NCBI GenBank assembly: GCA_016218715.1
Contig: JACRDG010000032.1
Location: forward strand, 389,632 to 453,631
Source: Desulfomonile tiedjei
Lineage (GTDB): Bacteria; Desulfobacterota; Desulfomonilia; Desulfomonilales; Desulfomonilaceae
Length of the DNA: 64,000 nucleotides
Direction of reading: 5' to 3'
The notes under the pieces: model-generated
Told to the model about the DNA's origin: nothing
Seen by the model: the letters and a program-made list of their open reading frames with translations, nothing else
The model's database searches: none
In this document: piece after piece, positions 31,638 through 40,599 of the stretch
How positions within the stretch are numbered: position 1 is the stretch's first letter
Layout: each line of letters starts with the position of its first letter
Translations under genes and position numbers: made by a program

Positions 31638-34370
31638 TCAGAACTTGAACAGCTTCTCGATGAGCTGAGATTTCATCAGGTCGCCCTCTATCTTGAGCTT
31701 GCCTGAGGTGAACGCCTGCATCGCGTTGAGCTTGCGTTGAATCAATGCCAGAAAATCCTCATCGGACATGACGATTGTCGTGGTGGGTTTCTCGTGCACC
31801 CCTTGAGCCACCTCACAAGCGCCGTCCTTGATCTGCACGTACCACTCGCCTCCACCCGGACCCGTGATGCGGTACTGGAACACCACGTCCACACCGGCTG
31901 CCTTGTCTGCCTGGAAGGCCGCGGGCATCCGATCGAAGACGCTCTTGGCAGTCGGGGTTCCGCTGGGAGCCGCTGCCTCCGCGGGTTTGGGACTAAAAGC
32001 TCCCACCATCTCGGCCAGGGCGGGGTTCAATCCACCGTACTCTTTTGCTCCGGTCAGGTCGTTGATGGCGCTCCACTGCTGATGGATCTGCTCCGGTGTC
32101 GGTGGGGTCTTGCCGTCGCCTACCACCGCGCCCGGTCCGGTGAGCACCGCGGCCCGATTGAAGCACCCCATGCCTGCATTCACGATCATGCCCGTTTCCG
32201 TGCAGTCCTCCGAGGTGAGGTACAACACCAGCGGCGCGACGAATTCGGGCTTCAACTTCTCCAGGAGGTCCGGCGGCAGGATGTCCTCAGTGAGTCTCGT
32301 TGCGGCAATGGGAGCGACCGCGTTCACCTTGATGTTGTACTTCTCTCCCTCGAGCTTGAGCGCGTTCATGAAGCCGACCAACCCCATCTTGGCCGCGGAG
32401 TAGTTCGTCTGGCCGAAATTGCCGTACAACCCGGCCGCGGACGTCGTAACGATGATGCGGCCGTAACCGTTGGCTCGCATGCTCGCAAACGCGGCCCGGG
32501 TGACGTGGTATGCACCGTCAAGATGCACGGAACGAACTGCCTGCCATTCCGGCGATTCCATCTTGACCAGGGTCTTGTCTCTGAGAATGCCGGCATTGTT
32601 GATCAGAATGTCCACCCTGCCGAATGATTCCAGTGCCTTGTCGATAATGGCCTGGCCCCCTTCCGGAGTAGCCACCGAATCGTAGGTCGCCACGGCCTCT
32701 CCGCCGAGGGTCTTGATCTCCTCCACTACCTTGTCCGCTGCGCTGGTAGACCCTCCGCCCGAGCCGTCCCGGGCTCCGCCAAGGTCGTTCACCACCACCT
32801 GTGCGCCCCGTTTTGCCAGCTCGAGTGCATAGACTCGGCCCAAACCCGCGCCCGCTCCAGTGACGACAGCGACCTTGCCGTCAAATCGGATCTGCCGCTC
32901 CGACGGCTTGGCCTCGGGCTTCTTCCCTTCGGGGACCGCTTTCCAGAAGTAGCTGGTGAAACCCCTCTCCGTGTCCGTCAAGCGCTTCCTGAAGGAGAGG
33001 CTGACCGGCTGGCCCACGTATACGTCGCCCAGCTCGCAGTCGGTGAAGTCGGCCATAAAGCGGCCGCCCCCCTCGAACTGCACCATCCCGTACACCGCTG
33101 GCGGGTCCACCGATACCGCGAGAAGATCGCCGGTGAAGCTCTTGACCGTCGCTGGGACCTCCGAGAATTCGTGCTCCTCCTGAGTTCCCACCGACCGGCA
33201 GTCGGGATTGACGCAGACGTCCATCTGAGGGAATTGCGGTGTGCCGCACTGAGTGCACTTGCCGCCGACCATTCCCGTGAGCATCTTGCGCTTGCGCCAG
33301 AGCACGGTCATGGCCGTCTGGGATGGGAATTCGGCCCTGATCCCCATTTCCGTTTCGATGAGGTTACGGAATTTCAGGAACTTCGCGTAATTGTCCGTTG
33401 TCTTCTTTTTCGCCAGGGACCCGTTCACGCCGAGCCTTCGGGGGAGGCTTAGGATGTTCTCGGTCACCTGGAAGTACAGGGCGTCGCATCCCTGGCCGAA
33501 TCCCGCCATCAAGAGGCGGTCGCCGGGTTTCGCCTCTTCCAGGGCCTGGACGAACATGGCGAGCGGATGAGCCGCTCCGGTCTCGCCGCAAACCTCGTGG
33601 AGGTTGTCCGCGACCTTTTCAGGCCCGGCACCGAGCTTTGCCGCGATTTTCCTGTGCTCGGCCTTGAAAAAACAGGGGAAGATCAGCTTGTCCACATCGT
33701 TCATCGACAGGGAAAGCTTGTTGAACAGGCCTGAGATCGCCTCGGGGATGATTTTCGAGTACCCTTCGTCCCGGACCCACCGCTCTTCCCACATGTAATC
33801 GTACGATCTCCGGTCGCCTCGATAATGATCGACGAAGTCGTACGCAACCGAGTAGGAGCCCTTGAACTCCGCGATGACGTCGGTGGCGCCGACCAGCAGC
33901 GAAGCAGCCCCGTCGCCGAACCACATTTCGTAAAAGTACGCTGCCTTGGCCTCGCGCCTATCCGAGGCAGTGACGAGGGCGCTCTTTACGTCACCTTGCC
34001 CTACTGCGGAGAGTGCGGTGATCAGGCCGGTGGTTCCGGCTCGAAGGCTGGACGTGAGATCGCTCGCGATTATATTGTCCTTCAGGTTCAGGGCGGTTTT
34101 GACGATGCCCGCGTTGAGGCGGTCGGAAAACGGGAGCGTGGTGGCGCAGAGATAGATCGCGTCTACGGCCCGCTTGTCCCGGCCGCGGAGGCAATCCTGG
34201 GACGCGGCCACGGCCATGGTGATGCTGTCTTCATCCCAGTTGCAGAACGACCGCTCCCCCTGGGCCACCATGACGATGGCAGGCGCAAACCAGCCCATGT
34301 TCTGATAAATGGCCATACGGTTGAGTCGTAATCTCGGGATGTACCCGCCGTACGAAGTGATGCCGATCAT
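31638..34370 (-). CDS. Four-domain fusion: HMG-CoA synthase-like + DUF35 + SDR + SCP-2
   Basis: Protein of 910 residues. Domain order: a thiolase-fold HMG-CoA synthase-like domain (~1-340); a DUF35 rubredoxin-like ribbon and OB fold (~360-490; CTQCG, then CVNPDC); a MFE-2 type short-chain dehydrogenase (~505-800; TGAGAGLGRVYALELAKRG, NNAGILRDK, NYSAAKMG); and a C-terminal SCP-2 sterol-carrier domain (~815-910). In the first domain the position of the catalytic Cys of archaeal HMG-CoA synthases is Leu109 (DLTSSLRAGT), so condensation by the usual route seems impossible. The SDR should oxidise a 3-hydroxyacyl-CoA. The SDR-SCP2 half is a near copy of that in the next upstream gene. Function of the fusion is unknown; a scaffolded beta-oxidation complex with the neighbouring thiolase is plausible. 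Confidence 0.88.
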   Translation of the reverse strand: MIGITSYGGYIPRLRLNRMAIYQNMGWFAPAIVMVAQGERSFCNWDEDSITMAVAASQDCLRGRDKRAVDAIYLCATTLPFSDRLNAGIVKTALNLKDNIIASDLTSSLRAGTTGLITALSAVGQGDVKSALVTASDRREAKAAYFYEMWFGDGAASLLVGATDVIAEFKGSYSVAYDFVDHYRGDRRSYDYMWEERWVRDEGYSKIIPEAISGLFNKLSLSMNDVDKLIFPCFFKAEHRKIAAKLGAGPEKVADNLHEVCGETGAAHPLAMFVQALEEAKPGDRLLMAGFGQGCDALYFQVTENILSLPRRLGVNGSLAKKKTTDNYAKFLKFRNLIETEMGIRAEFPSQTAMTVLWRKRKMLTGMVGGKCTQCGTPQFPQMDVCVNPDCRSVGTQEEHEFSEVPATVKSFTGDLLAVSVDPPAVYGMVQFEGGGRFMADFTDCELGDVYVGQPVSLSFRKRLTDTERGFTSYFWKAVPEGKKPEAKPSERQIRFDGKVAVVTGAGAGLGRVYALELAKRGAQVVVNDLGGARDGSGGGSTSAADKVVEEIKTLGGEAVATYDSVATPEGGQAIIDKALESFGRVDILINNAGILRDKTLVKMESPEWQAVRSVHLDGAYHVTRAAFASMRANGYGRIIVTTSAAGLYGNFGQTNYSAAKMGLVGFMNALKLEGEKYNIKVNAVAPIAATRLTEDILPPDLLEKLKPEFVAPLVLYLTSEDCTETGMIVNAGMGCFNRAAVLTGPGAVVGDGKTPPTPEQIHQQWSAINDLTGAKEYGGLNPALAEMVGAFSPKPAEAAAPSGTPTAKSVFDRMPAAFQADKAAGVDVVFQYRITGPGGGEWYVQIKDGACEVAQGVHEKPTTTIVMSDEDFLALIQRKLNAMQAFTSGKLKIEGDLMKSQLIEKLFKF

Positions 34371-34391
34371 GGTTTGCTCTCCTGTGGTGCG

Positions 34392-36518
34392 TCAGAACTT
34401 GAAGAGTTTCTCGATAAGCTGCGATTTCACCAGATCACCCTGGACCTTCAATTTGCCGGACGTGAAGGCTTTCATCGCGTTCAGTTTGCCGCCGATCAGA
34501 TCCAGGAAATCGTCCTCGGACATGAGAATGGTCGTTGTCGGGTGCGCATGCGTTCCTACTTCGGATTGGCAGACGCCGTCCTTGACCGTTACGCACCAGT
34601 CGCCGCCTCCGGGGCCAGATATCTGGAACTGGAAAACCACGTCCACCCCGGCGGCCTTGTCCGCAAGGAACGCCTCGGTGATGCGGTCGAACACCCCCTT
34701 CACGGTAAGTTTCTTCGCGGGAGCGGCAGGCTTATCCGCCTTGGGGGTCAGTGCGTCGAGCATCGCACCGAGCGCTTCGGTCGCGCTGTGGAACTCCTTT
34801 GCGTCGTCCAGGGAGGTGATTTGCTTTATGCCGGCCAGCACTTCCTCCGGGGTGGGGACCGCTGTCCCGCTCCCGATGGCCGCGCCGGAGCCGGTGACCA
34901 CTGCCGCGCGACTGTAATAGCCCATGCCTGCGTTGTAGATTGCCCCGTTCACCGGGCACTGCTCCGAGCACAGGTAGAGCACCATGGGCGCGACAAATTC
35001 CGGCTGCAGTTTCGCCTGGAGGTCTTGCGGCAACAGATCTTCGGTAAGTCGCGTGGTGGCGACAGGCGCAATCGCGTTGACTTTGATGTTGTGCTTCTCA
35101 CCCTCCAGCTTGAGAGTGTTCATGAAACCGACGAGCCCCATCTTGGCCGCTGAATAGTTGGTCTGCCCGAAATTTCCGTACAGGCCGGCCGCCGACGTGG
35201 TCACGATGACCCGGCCGTACCGGTTCTCACGCATCCGAAGCAGCGCGGGGCGGGTGACGTTGTACGCTCCATCCAGGTGCACGGCCAGGACAGCGTCCCA
35301 TTGAGCCGGTTCCATCTTGGCCAGGGTCTTGTCCCGCAGTATCCCTGCATTGTTGATGAGGATGTCGATGCGGCCGAAGGTTTCCACGGCCTGGTTCACG
35401 ATCGCTTCTCCCCCTTCGGGCGTGGACACCGAGTCGTAATTGGCCACCGCCTCGCCACCCAGAGCCCTGATCTCCTCGACCACCTTGTCCGCGGGGCTGG
35501 CCGAACCACCCCCCGAGCCGTCTCTCGCGCCGCCCAAATCGTTGACCACCACCCTGGCCCCGCGCCTGGCCAGCTCGAGGGCGTAAGTCCGGCCCAATCC
35601 GGCACCGGCTCCGGTGACCACGGCGACCTGCTCGTCAAAGCGGATACCGCCCCTGCGCGAGCGTTTTTCCATCTCATCCCGGCTGAGCCACTCCACAATG
35701 CCGCGATCGATCACCACCTCGCCGGTTTCGGCGTTGATGGTGCGGAAGAGCGCCGTGCCCTCTTCGATCTTCCAGATCTGGGTCTTGAAGGGTATGCCGG
35801 GATAGAGAGTCTTCGAGAAACGGTTGCGGAAGCGCTTTATCCGTTCCGGCTCGCCCGGAAACAGGTGTTTGATCACCGCGCGGCACGCATACCCGTGGGT
35901 GCAGAGCCCGTGCATGATCGGTTTGTCGAAGCCGCTGGCCCGCGCGAAATCAGGGTCCACATGGAGCGCGAAGATGTCTCCGCTCATCCGGTACAGCAGC
36001 GGCTGGTCGGGAGACGACACCCCTTCTTCTTCGAAGTCCGGAGGGCGATCCGGGAATTCCAGCGTCTCTTTGGGAGCGTCCTGGCCGCCGAACCCTCCAT
36101 CGCGCCGGCAGAACAGCGTAAAGTTGTTGGTGAAGAGCTTCTGCCCGTTGGAGTGGTACGTGTCCGCCTCGGCCACAACCAGGGCCCCCTTGTCCGCACC
36201 CTTGTCATAGATGTGGGTGATGGTCCCTTCAGTAGTGAGCTTCCCCTCCACCGGAATGGGATTGTGGAAGATGATCTCCTGCTCGCCGTGGAGAATCCCC
36301 GCGAGGTTCGCCTCGGAACTGAGACCCACCTCCGCGAGGAACTCGAAGATCGCGGCAATAGAGAAGCTGGGAATTACCTTGAGCCGGTTTTCGTAACAGT
36401 AGTCGAGTTCGTCGAAGCCCGCGCCCACCCCCAGTGCGTAGAGAACCACATCCTTCCACGTGTACTCCCTGGTGACCGGGCCGATCTTCTTGCCGATGGC
36501 TTGCAGGTTAAGGGCCAT
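34392..36518 (-). CDS. MFE-2-like protein: MaoC-type hydratase + SDR + SCP-2
   Basis: Protein of 708 residues. Residues ~1-285 are a double-hotdog 2-enoyl-CoA hydratase 2; the active-site stretch is YRMSGDIFALHVDPDFARAS with catalytic Asp and His kept. Residues ~300-590 are an SDR 3-hydroxyacyl-CoA dehydrogenase (TGAGAGLGRTYALELARRG, NYSAAKMG), and the last ~100 are SCP-2. It could carry out hydration and dehydrogenation of enoyl-CoA on one chain. Peroxisomal MFE-2 has the order dehydrogenase-hydratase-SCP2, so the first two domains are swapped here. It sits 33 bases after the TetR gene in the operon. Confidence 0.9.
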   Translation of the reverse strand: MALNLQAIGKKIGPVTREYTWKDVVLYALGVGAGFDELDYCYENRLKVIPSFSIAAIFEFLAEVGLSSEANLAGILHGEQEIIFHNPIPVEGKLTTEGTITHIYDKGADKGALVVAEADTYHSNGQKLFTNNFTLFCRRDGGFGGQDAPKETLEFPDRPPDFEEEGVSSPDQPLLYRMSGDIFALHVDPDFARASGFDKPIMHGLCTHGYACRAVIKHLFPGEPERIKRFRNRFSKTLYPGIPFKTQIWKIEEGTALFRTINAETGEVVIDRGIVEWLSRDEMEKRSRRGGIRFDEQVAVVTGAGAGLGRTYALELARRGARVVVNDLGGARDGSGGGSASPADKVVEEIRALGGEAVANYDSVSTPEGGEAIVNQAVETFGRIDILINNAGILRDKTLAKMEPAQWDAVLAVHLDGAYNVTRPALLRMRENRYGRVIVTTSAAGLYGNFGQTNYSAAKMGLVGFMNTLKLEGEKHNIKVNAIAPVATTRLTEDLLPQDLQAKLQPEFVAPMVLYLCSEQCPVNGAIYNAGMGYYSRAAVVTGSGAAIGSGTAVPTPEEVLAGIKQITSLDDAKEFHSATEALGAMLDALTPKADKPAAPAKKLTVKGVFDRITEAFLADKAAGVDVVFQFQISGPGGGDWCVTVKDGVCQSEVGTHAHPTTTILMSEDDFLDLIGGKLNAMKAFTSGKLKVQGDLVKSQLIEKLFKF

Positions 36519-36550
36519 AGCGTCCCTCCCTCATGACTGATTTGCTACCG

Positions 36551-37186
36551 CTATTCCGCTGCGTCTGAGCTCACGAACGCGGGGATAAGCATGAACTTGA
36601 GCGTTTCCTGGACCATTGCGATATAGGGTTCTCGGGCCATCTTGAGCATCCCCCTGAAGAATTCCTCGCCTGAAACGAAGTGATGGATGGAGTTCATCAT
36701 CGCGAGGATTCTCATGCTGACGTGGTTGGAGACCTGGCGTTTGTCTCGGGCCAGCCCCATGGAGCGAGCGATGTCGGAGATGATTTCAGGGACTTGAAAG
36801 TCGAGAACCGCTTCGTCCCGGGTCTTGGCGAAATACCTGAAGAGGACCAGGTTGGAGATCTCGGGGTGCTCGAAGAGGTAAGCGCTGGTCATGTCGATCG
36901 CGATATCCATGCGACGATCGAGTGGAAGGCCGTGGATGACCCCTTCGACTTGACCCAGCAATTGCTTGAGGTCGTGGTTGATATCGAGGATGACCGCCTC
37001 GTACAGGTCCCCCTTCTCTCCCCAGTGGTAGTAGAGGGTGGAAATGTCCACGCCGACCTCTTCCGCGATCATGCGCGTGGTCGCGCCGTGGAAACCGTAT
37101 TCCCCGAAGACGCGGCGGGCCGTATTCAGGATACGAGCCTTCATGGAGTCAGGGTCTTTGCGGGCCTTTTCGAGGGGAGAGGCCAT
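36551..37186 (-). CDS. TetR/AcrR-family transcriptional regulator
   Basis: Regulator of 211 residues. The N-terminal helix-turn-helix is visible as ARRVFGEYGFHGATTRMIAE followed by VDISTLYYHWGEKGDLY. The C-terminal ligand domain resembles those of fatty acid/acyl-CoA sensing FadR- or PsrA-like members. It is the first gene of the operon that continues into the MaoC-SDR-SCP2 gene, so it probably represses its own operon until an acyl-CoA or acid binds. An inverted repeat CCATCA-GT-TGATGG lies 23 bases upstream of its start. Confidence 0.9.
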   Translation of the reverse strand: MASPLEKARKDPDSMKARILNTARRVFGEYGFHGATTRMIAEEVGVDISTLYYHWGEKGDLYEAVILDINHDLKQLLGQVEGVIHGLPLDRRMDIAIDMTSAYLFEHPEISNLVLFRYFAKTRDEAVLDFQVPEIISDIARSMGLARDKRQVSNHVSMRILAMMNSIHHFVSGEEFFRGMLKMAREPYIAMVQETLKFMLIPAFVSSDAAE

Positions 37187-37208
37187 GGGGTGCTTCCATC
37201 GAATTGTT

Positions 37209-37222
37209 CCATCAGTTGATGG
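37209..37222. promoter_or_regulatory. Inverted repeat, possible TetR operator
   Basis: CCATCA-GT-TGATGG is a perfect six-base inverted repeat 23 bases before the TetR start codon. Its size and place suit a TetR-type operator controlling the acyl-CoA operon. There is no independent support. Confidence 0.4.
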
Positions 37223-37277
37223 AGACGATGCACCAAGAATTCCGGCGAGTCAAGAATTTTCTCCGACTCTCATCCGG

Positions 37278-39431
37278 TCAGTTCTCGGCTGTGCCTTGTG
37301 ATCTTTCCAGGCTCTGCACCACGTGACCGACTGCCAAACGCTTCCATTCGGGATACTCCGAAAAAGCCTCTGAGTTGTAGACCGCTCTTATCCTTTCTTC
37401 GTACTGGCCGACATTCAACATGCTCCACAGATTCTTCAAACCAGTGGAGACGATTGGCTGTGATGAGCCTGGATGTAAGTCTTTGGTGAAGAAACATGCC
37501 ACCGTTTCCACCAACGTGTCGTCCTGACCCATGAGCAGGTCGATGCACGCCTCCAAGGTTTCGCGCTCGGGCCATTCGGACCAGTACGTGAGAATTTCCC
37601 CGAGATACGGATGATTCGCCAGGTTCCGATTCTCAGCAATACGAAAAAGCCTCTGGGCCATGAGTCGTTGTGCTCCATTGAGAGAAAAATTGTCTATCGA
37701 CATTCTTCTCAGGAAGCTTTCAGGAGGGTGCTGATCCTGCCACGCGTCCCCGGGTCTGTTTATCTGTAGATCGGAAAGAAGGCAGACGACCTGCCCAATG
37801 TCAGCCTCTGGGTTCTCAACAATCTCGTGCAGCAGTCGCTTTCTAGCTTCAAAGCTATTGAGACCATTGATCAGTGCCCAGAATAAACTACTGCGCTGTG
37901 CCTCCTCAGCTAGGTTCCCGGAAGTGAAGAGGATTCTTACCAAAGATCGAATTTGGTCCTCTGAAAGACTTCCATTCTCGCATACTGCCTCTATTTCGAG
38001 CCAAAAAATGCGCAGGCGTCCCTTTCCGTGCAATTCACCCAACCTCCTGGAGAGCTGCTCAGGATCTGAGGCACACGCGAGTATCTCCTCTAGCTCCTCT
38101 TGCCCAAAATCAGTTGGTTCCAACGATAGCTTGAAGTACCTGTTAAAGAAACTGGGATGGCAGATCCGTTTCTCGGCACGCCAATTGACGCGTTCGTGTC
38201 GGCCGACTTCAGTTCCACCATATGCAGCTGCAAGTTCTGGGAACAGGGTTTTGAGCGCGTCCCTTATTGTGTCTTTGGCAATCTCGCTCAATTCAGGAAT
38301 CCTGCTATCCCAATTCTCTTTGATAGCTTGGTTGGCTTGTAGCTCCCGCTTCTCGTCTCGAAAGGCAGTGGATATATTCCAGGTGCGAATTCTGAGCTCG
38401 ACTAGCGTCTCAAAATTCTTACGAATTTCGTCATAAAGATGAGGAAACCGAATCTGGATTGCGGTCAGGTAAATGAAATCGCGGAGGTTCACATCATCTT
38501 TCATGAGTCCCCATCCGAACCGGAATGTGTTGAGAAAGCGCAGGACGTCTCTGAAATTCCTGAAGAAAATATCCAGGTGGTCTGTATATATCTCTTCCCA
38601 AGCCCTGGCGTCCCATTTGTCCTTGGTGATGTCTTTGAGGGCCTTCCTGAGAAACTCTTTGAGCTTCGATGGGTCGGGATCGGGAATGTCAAGCGGTACG
38701 TTGACGACCTTTTCCAGGTACCGTTCTCCTATGTCTCCTTGGACTTTTGAGAGGGCATTGAGGACGACATTCTTGTCGAAAGCAAGGACGTAAACGATGT
38801 TCTTAAAATCTGCTAGAGACTTGACTAGCTGGAAGACCTGCCTGATCTCTGTGTTGTTTAACCTGTCGACATCATCAATTATGATTATTATCCTCCGAGA
38901 TTGTCCTTCCAGCAGCCCATTGAGTTCTTCTTTCAAGGTGGTGAGGTCCTCAGATCGTTCCTTGCCAAAGGTCTCGAGAGCGTCTCCACCCGACTCCAGT
39001 ACCTGCTTTAGCAGTTCCGCGGCACTCTTTACGCCTGGAATTAATTCCAGAGGACGCAGGAACTTGGCATATTTCTTAAGCTTCTCGCCGAAGTCCTTGA
39101 CTTGGTTGCCTAGGTCACTGCGATTGAGAACGGTGGACAAGTGAGCGAAGAATTGGCTTATCAGTTGATTCTGATCGGAAAAATTCCATGGATTGAAGCG
39201 GCAAACAATGGGCCTCGCTTCCGGCGGACTCTTCCGGGATAGCTTTTCGATGTAACCGGTCATCATGTTAAGGATCGAGGTCTTTCCACAGCCCCAGTTG
39301 CCATTGAGGGCAAGCACAAGGCTGCTAGTCGGCTTGTATCGGCGAATAGTCATCGCGACCGATCGTGCGAAACCCGCTCTTCCGAGTGCGTCATCCCTAG
39401 TCGATTGTATGGGCTGGTCAGGGTTGAACAT
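37278..39431 (-). CDS. KAP-family P-loop NTPase
   Basis: Protein of 717 residues. The Walker A motif is ALNGNWGCGKTSILNMMTG (about residue 45), the KAP-type CRFNPWNFSDQNQLI follows, and Walker B is IIIIIDDVDRLNNTE near residue 185. The classical KAP insert with membrane helices is not obvious; a weakly hydrophobic LRPLELIPGVKSAAELLKQV segment lies there. The C-terminal 350 residues are charged and unassigned. The gene is visibly more AT-rich than its surroundings and stands alone beside a nest of repeats, which suggests transfer. KAP NTPases occur in phage-defence and membrane-associated systems, but no partner gene is present. Confidence 0.85.
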   Translation of the reverse strand: MFNPDQPIQSTRDDALGRAGFARSVAMTIRRYKPTSSLVLALNGNWGCGKTSILNMMTGYIEKLSRKSPPEARPIVCRFNPWNFSDQNQLISQFFAHLSTVLNRSDLGNQVKDFGEKLKKYAKFLRPLELIPGVKSAAELLKQVLESGGDALETFGKERSEDLTTLKEELNGLLEGQSRRIIIIIDDVDRLNNTEIRQVFQLVKSLADFKNIVYVLAFDKNVVLNALSKVQGDIGERYLEKVVNVPLDIPDPDPSKLKEFLRKALKDITKDKWDARAWEEIYTDHLDIFFRNFRDVLRFLNTFRFGWGLMKDDVNLRDFIYLTAIQIRFPHLYDEIRKNFETLVELRIRTWNISTAFRDEKRELQANQAIKENWDSRIPELSEIAKDTIRDALKTLFPELAAAYGGTEVGRHERVNWRAEKRICHPSFFNRYFKLSLEPTDFGQEELEEILACASDPEQLSRRLGELHGKGRLRIFWLEIEAVCENGSLSEDQIRSLVRILFTSGNLAEEAQRSSLFWALINGLNSFEARKRLLHEIVENPEADIGQVVCLLSDLQINRPGDAWQDQHPPESFLRRMSIDNFSLNGAQRLMAQRLFRIAENRNLANHPYLGEILTYWSEWPERETLEACIDLLMGQDDTLVETVACFFTKDLHPGSSQPIVSTGLKNLWSMLNVGQYEERIRAVYNSEAFSEYPEWKRLAVGHVVQSLERSQGTAEN

Positions 39432-39659
39432 GAGCTTTCTCCAACATTATGGCACCATTCGAGACCGTGTGCAGAATCGACAAGAGCCTTTTATCGTCGG
39501 TAACCATTCCAGATTCCTGATTGCGCGAGAGGTAACAGAAGCGGAGCAACTTGGCAAGGGACTTCTTTAAAACTCCGGGAATGCGCTAAAGAGCGGTTCC
39601 CGACCGCGCTCGGAAGGACGAGGCCTCCTGCGGGTCGTCTGCCATTTTGATAGAAATTG

Positions 39660-39760
39660 GGCGAACCAGGGTCGTCACCGCGGCGAAGGCAGGGGTCCAG
39701 GACATGTTGAATCCCGCGAGACGCGGGACTGGATTCCGGCCTCCGCCGGAATGACGGACA
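39660..39760. repeat. REP-like repeat with GATTCCGGC...GCCGGAATG hairpin
   Basis: The block contains TCCCGCGAGACGCGGGA and ATTCCGGCCTCCGCCGGAAT, two adjacent hairpins (39713-39749). Such CCGGAATGACG units are scattered in many bacterial genomes. The rest of 39432-39660 shows no gene. Confidence 0.6.
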
Positions 39761-39970
39761 AAGAGGACCCTGTCTTGGGGCCAAGCTGAGCACTCAAGCG
39801 TCCCGCCGAGGTGCATGCTTACGCTGTCGGCAGGGTGGCCCCGACGTTATACGTCTGGGTCCCGCAGCGACAGGAGGTGTTGGCGGCTTACAGAAAACTA
39901 TTTGTAGCGTCGCCACCCGGACGCGGTAGCGTTCGGGCCACCCGCGCCCCAGAGGGGCGCACCGGGAATA

Positions 39971-40144
39971 GCCACGGGTTTCAACCCGTGGAATGAGGCG
40001 TCCGACCAAGGTACGAACACGACCCTGAAAGGGTCGACCAATTCCGAAATCGGTGGACCCCTTCAGGGTCCGCGTGTAGTGGGTTGTGCGCTTGCATTTC
40101 GTGGGTTGAAACCCACGGCTACTCACAGTATGCCCCTTCGGGGC
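39971..40144. repeat. Cluster of five palindromic repeats
   Basis: Five hairpins follow each other: CCACGGGTTTCAACCCGTGG (39972-39991), CGACCCTGAAAGGGTCG (40020-40036), GACCCCTTCAGGGTC (40056-40070), CGTGGGTTGAAACCCACG (40100-40117) and TGCCCCTTCGGGGCA (40130-40144). The first and fourth are variants of one palindrome, and the second and third of another. This pattern is typical of REP/BIME-type elements mobilised in trans. Confidence 0.75.
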
Positions 40145-40279
40145 ATTCCCGAGAGCGTTCAGCGGCCGAGACACGCGAAGCAGATTCCGTTGCTTCCATC
40201 ACATAGGTGGATAGTTCCGCGGTCAGCGTCCAGAATCTGCCAGATCTTTCCCCGCGAGCTTGCGCAACGCGGCCCCCAA

Positions 40280-40465
40280 TCAGAACGTCTCGCACATATC
40301 CAAATGCCCGTCGCGGCACATGCAGCTCGATCCTTTGGGGCAGCAGCCGGCAACAGAGTCGTTGACGCACATTTCGCATTGGTAATAGTTCAGGGGACAG
40401 CCGGTCAGTTTGCTCATGGGGACCGGCTTTCTCGATTTCGATTGGGAAGAGGATTGCTCGTCCAT
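40280..40465 (-). CDS. Small cysteine-rich protein (8 Cys)
   Basis: Protein of 61 residues. GAGGAGAAG lies just upstream of the ATG at 40465, which makes translation likely. After a Ser/Lys-rich start come eight cysteines (GCPLNYYQCEMC, GCCPKGSSCMC, then MCETF). There is no signal peptide, so a cytoplasmic metal- or cluster-binding role is more likely than disulfides. It lies between the repeat cluster and the DUF72 remnant. No family is recognised. Confidence 0.65.
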   Translation of the reverse strand: MDEQSSSQSKSRKPVPMSKLTGCPLNYYQCEMCVNDSVAGCCPKGSSCMCRDGHLDMCETF

Positions 40466-40599
40466 TTCACTTCTCCTCTCAGCATTTCAGCAGATTGAAG
40501 TCACCAGCGCGCTTCCTTTATGATAGTCATTTTCCAGGGACGCGCGGGTGCAATAGCGTAAGCGCACTGCCAGTTCTGGCTGGTCCCTCAGGGGGAATC

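Noticed and set aside
35277..36536. Open frame of 419 codons on the plus strand
   Set aside because: Antisense to the MaoC-SDR-SCP2 gene, which is clearly the coding strand.
39971..40144. Possible CRISPR array
   Set aside because: The hairpins differ in sequence and spacing and have no equal-length spacers; they fit REP-type repeats.
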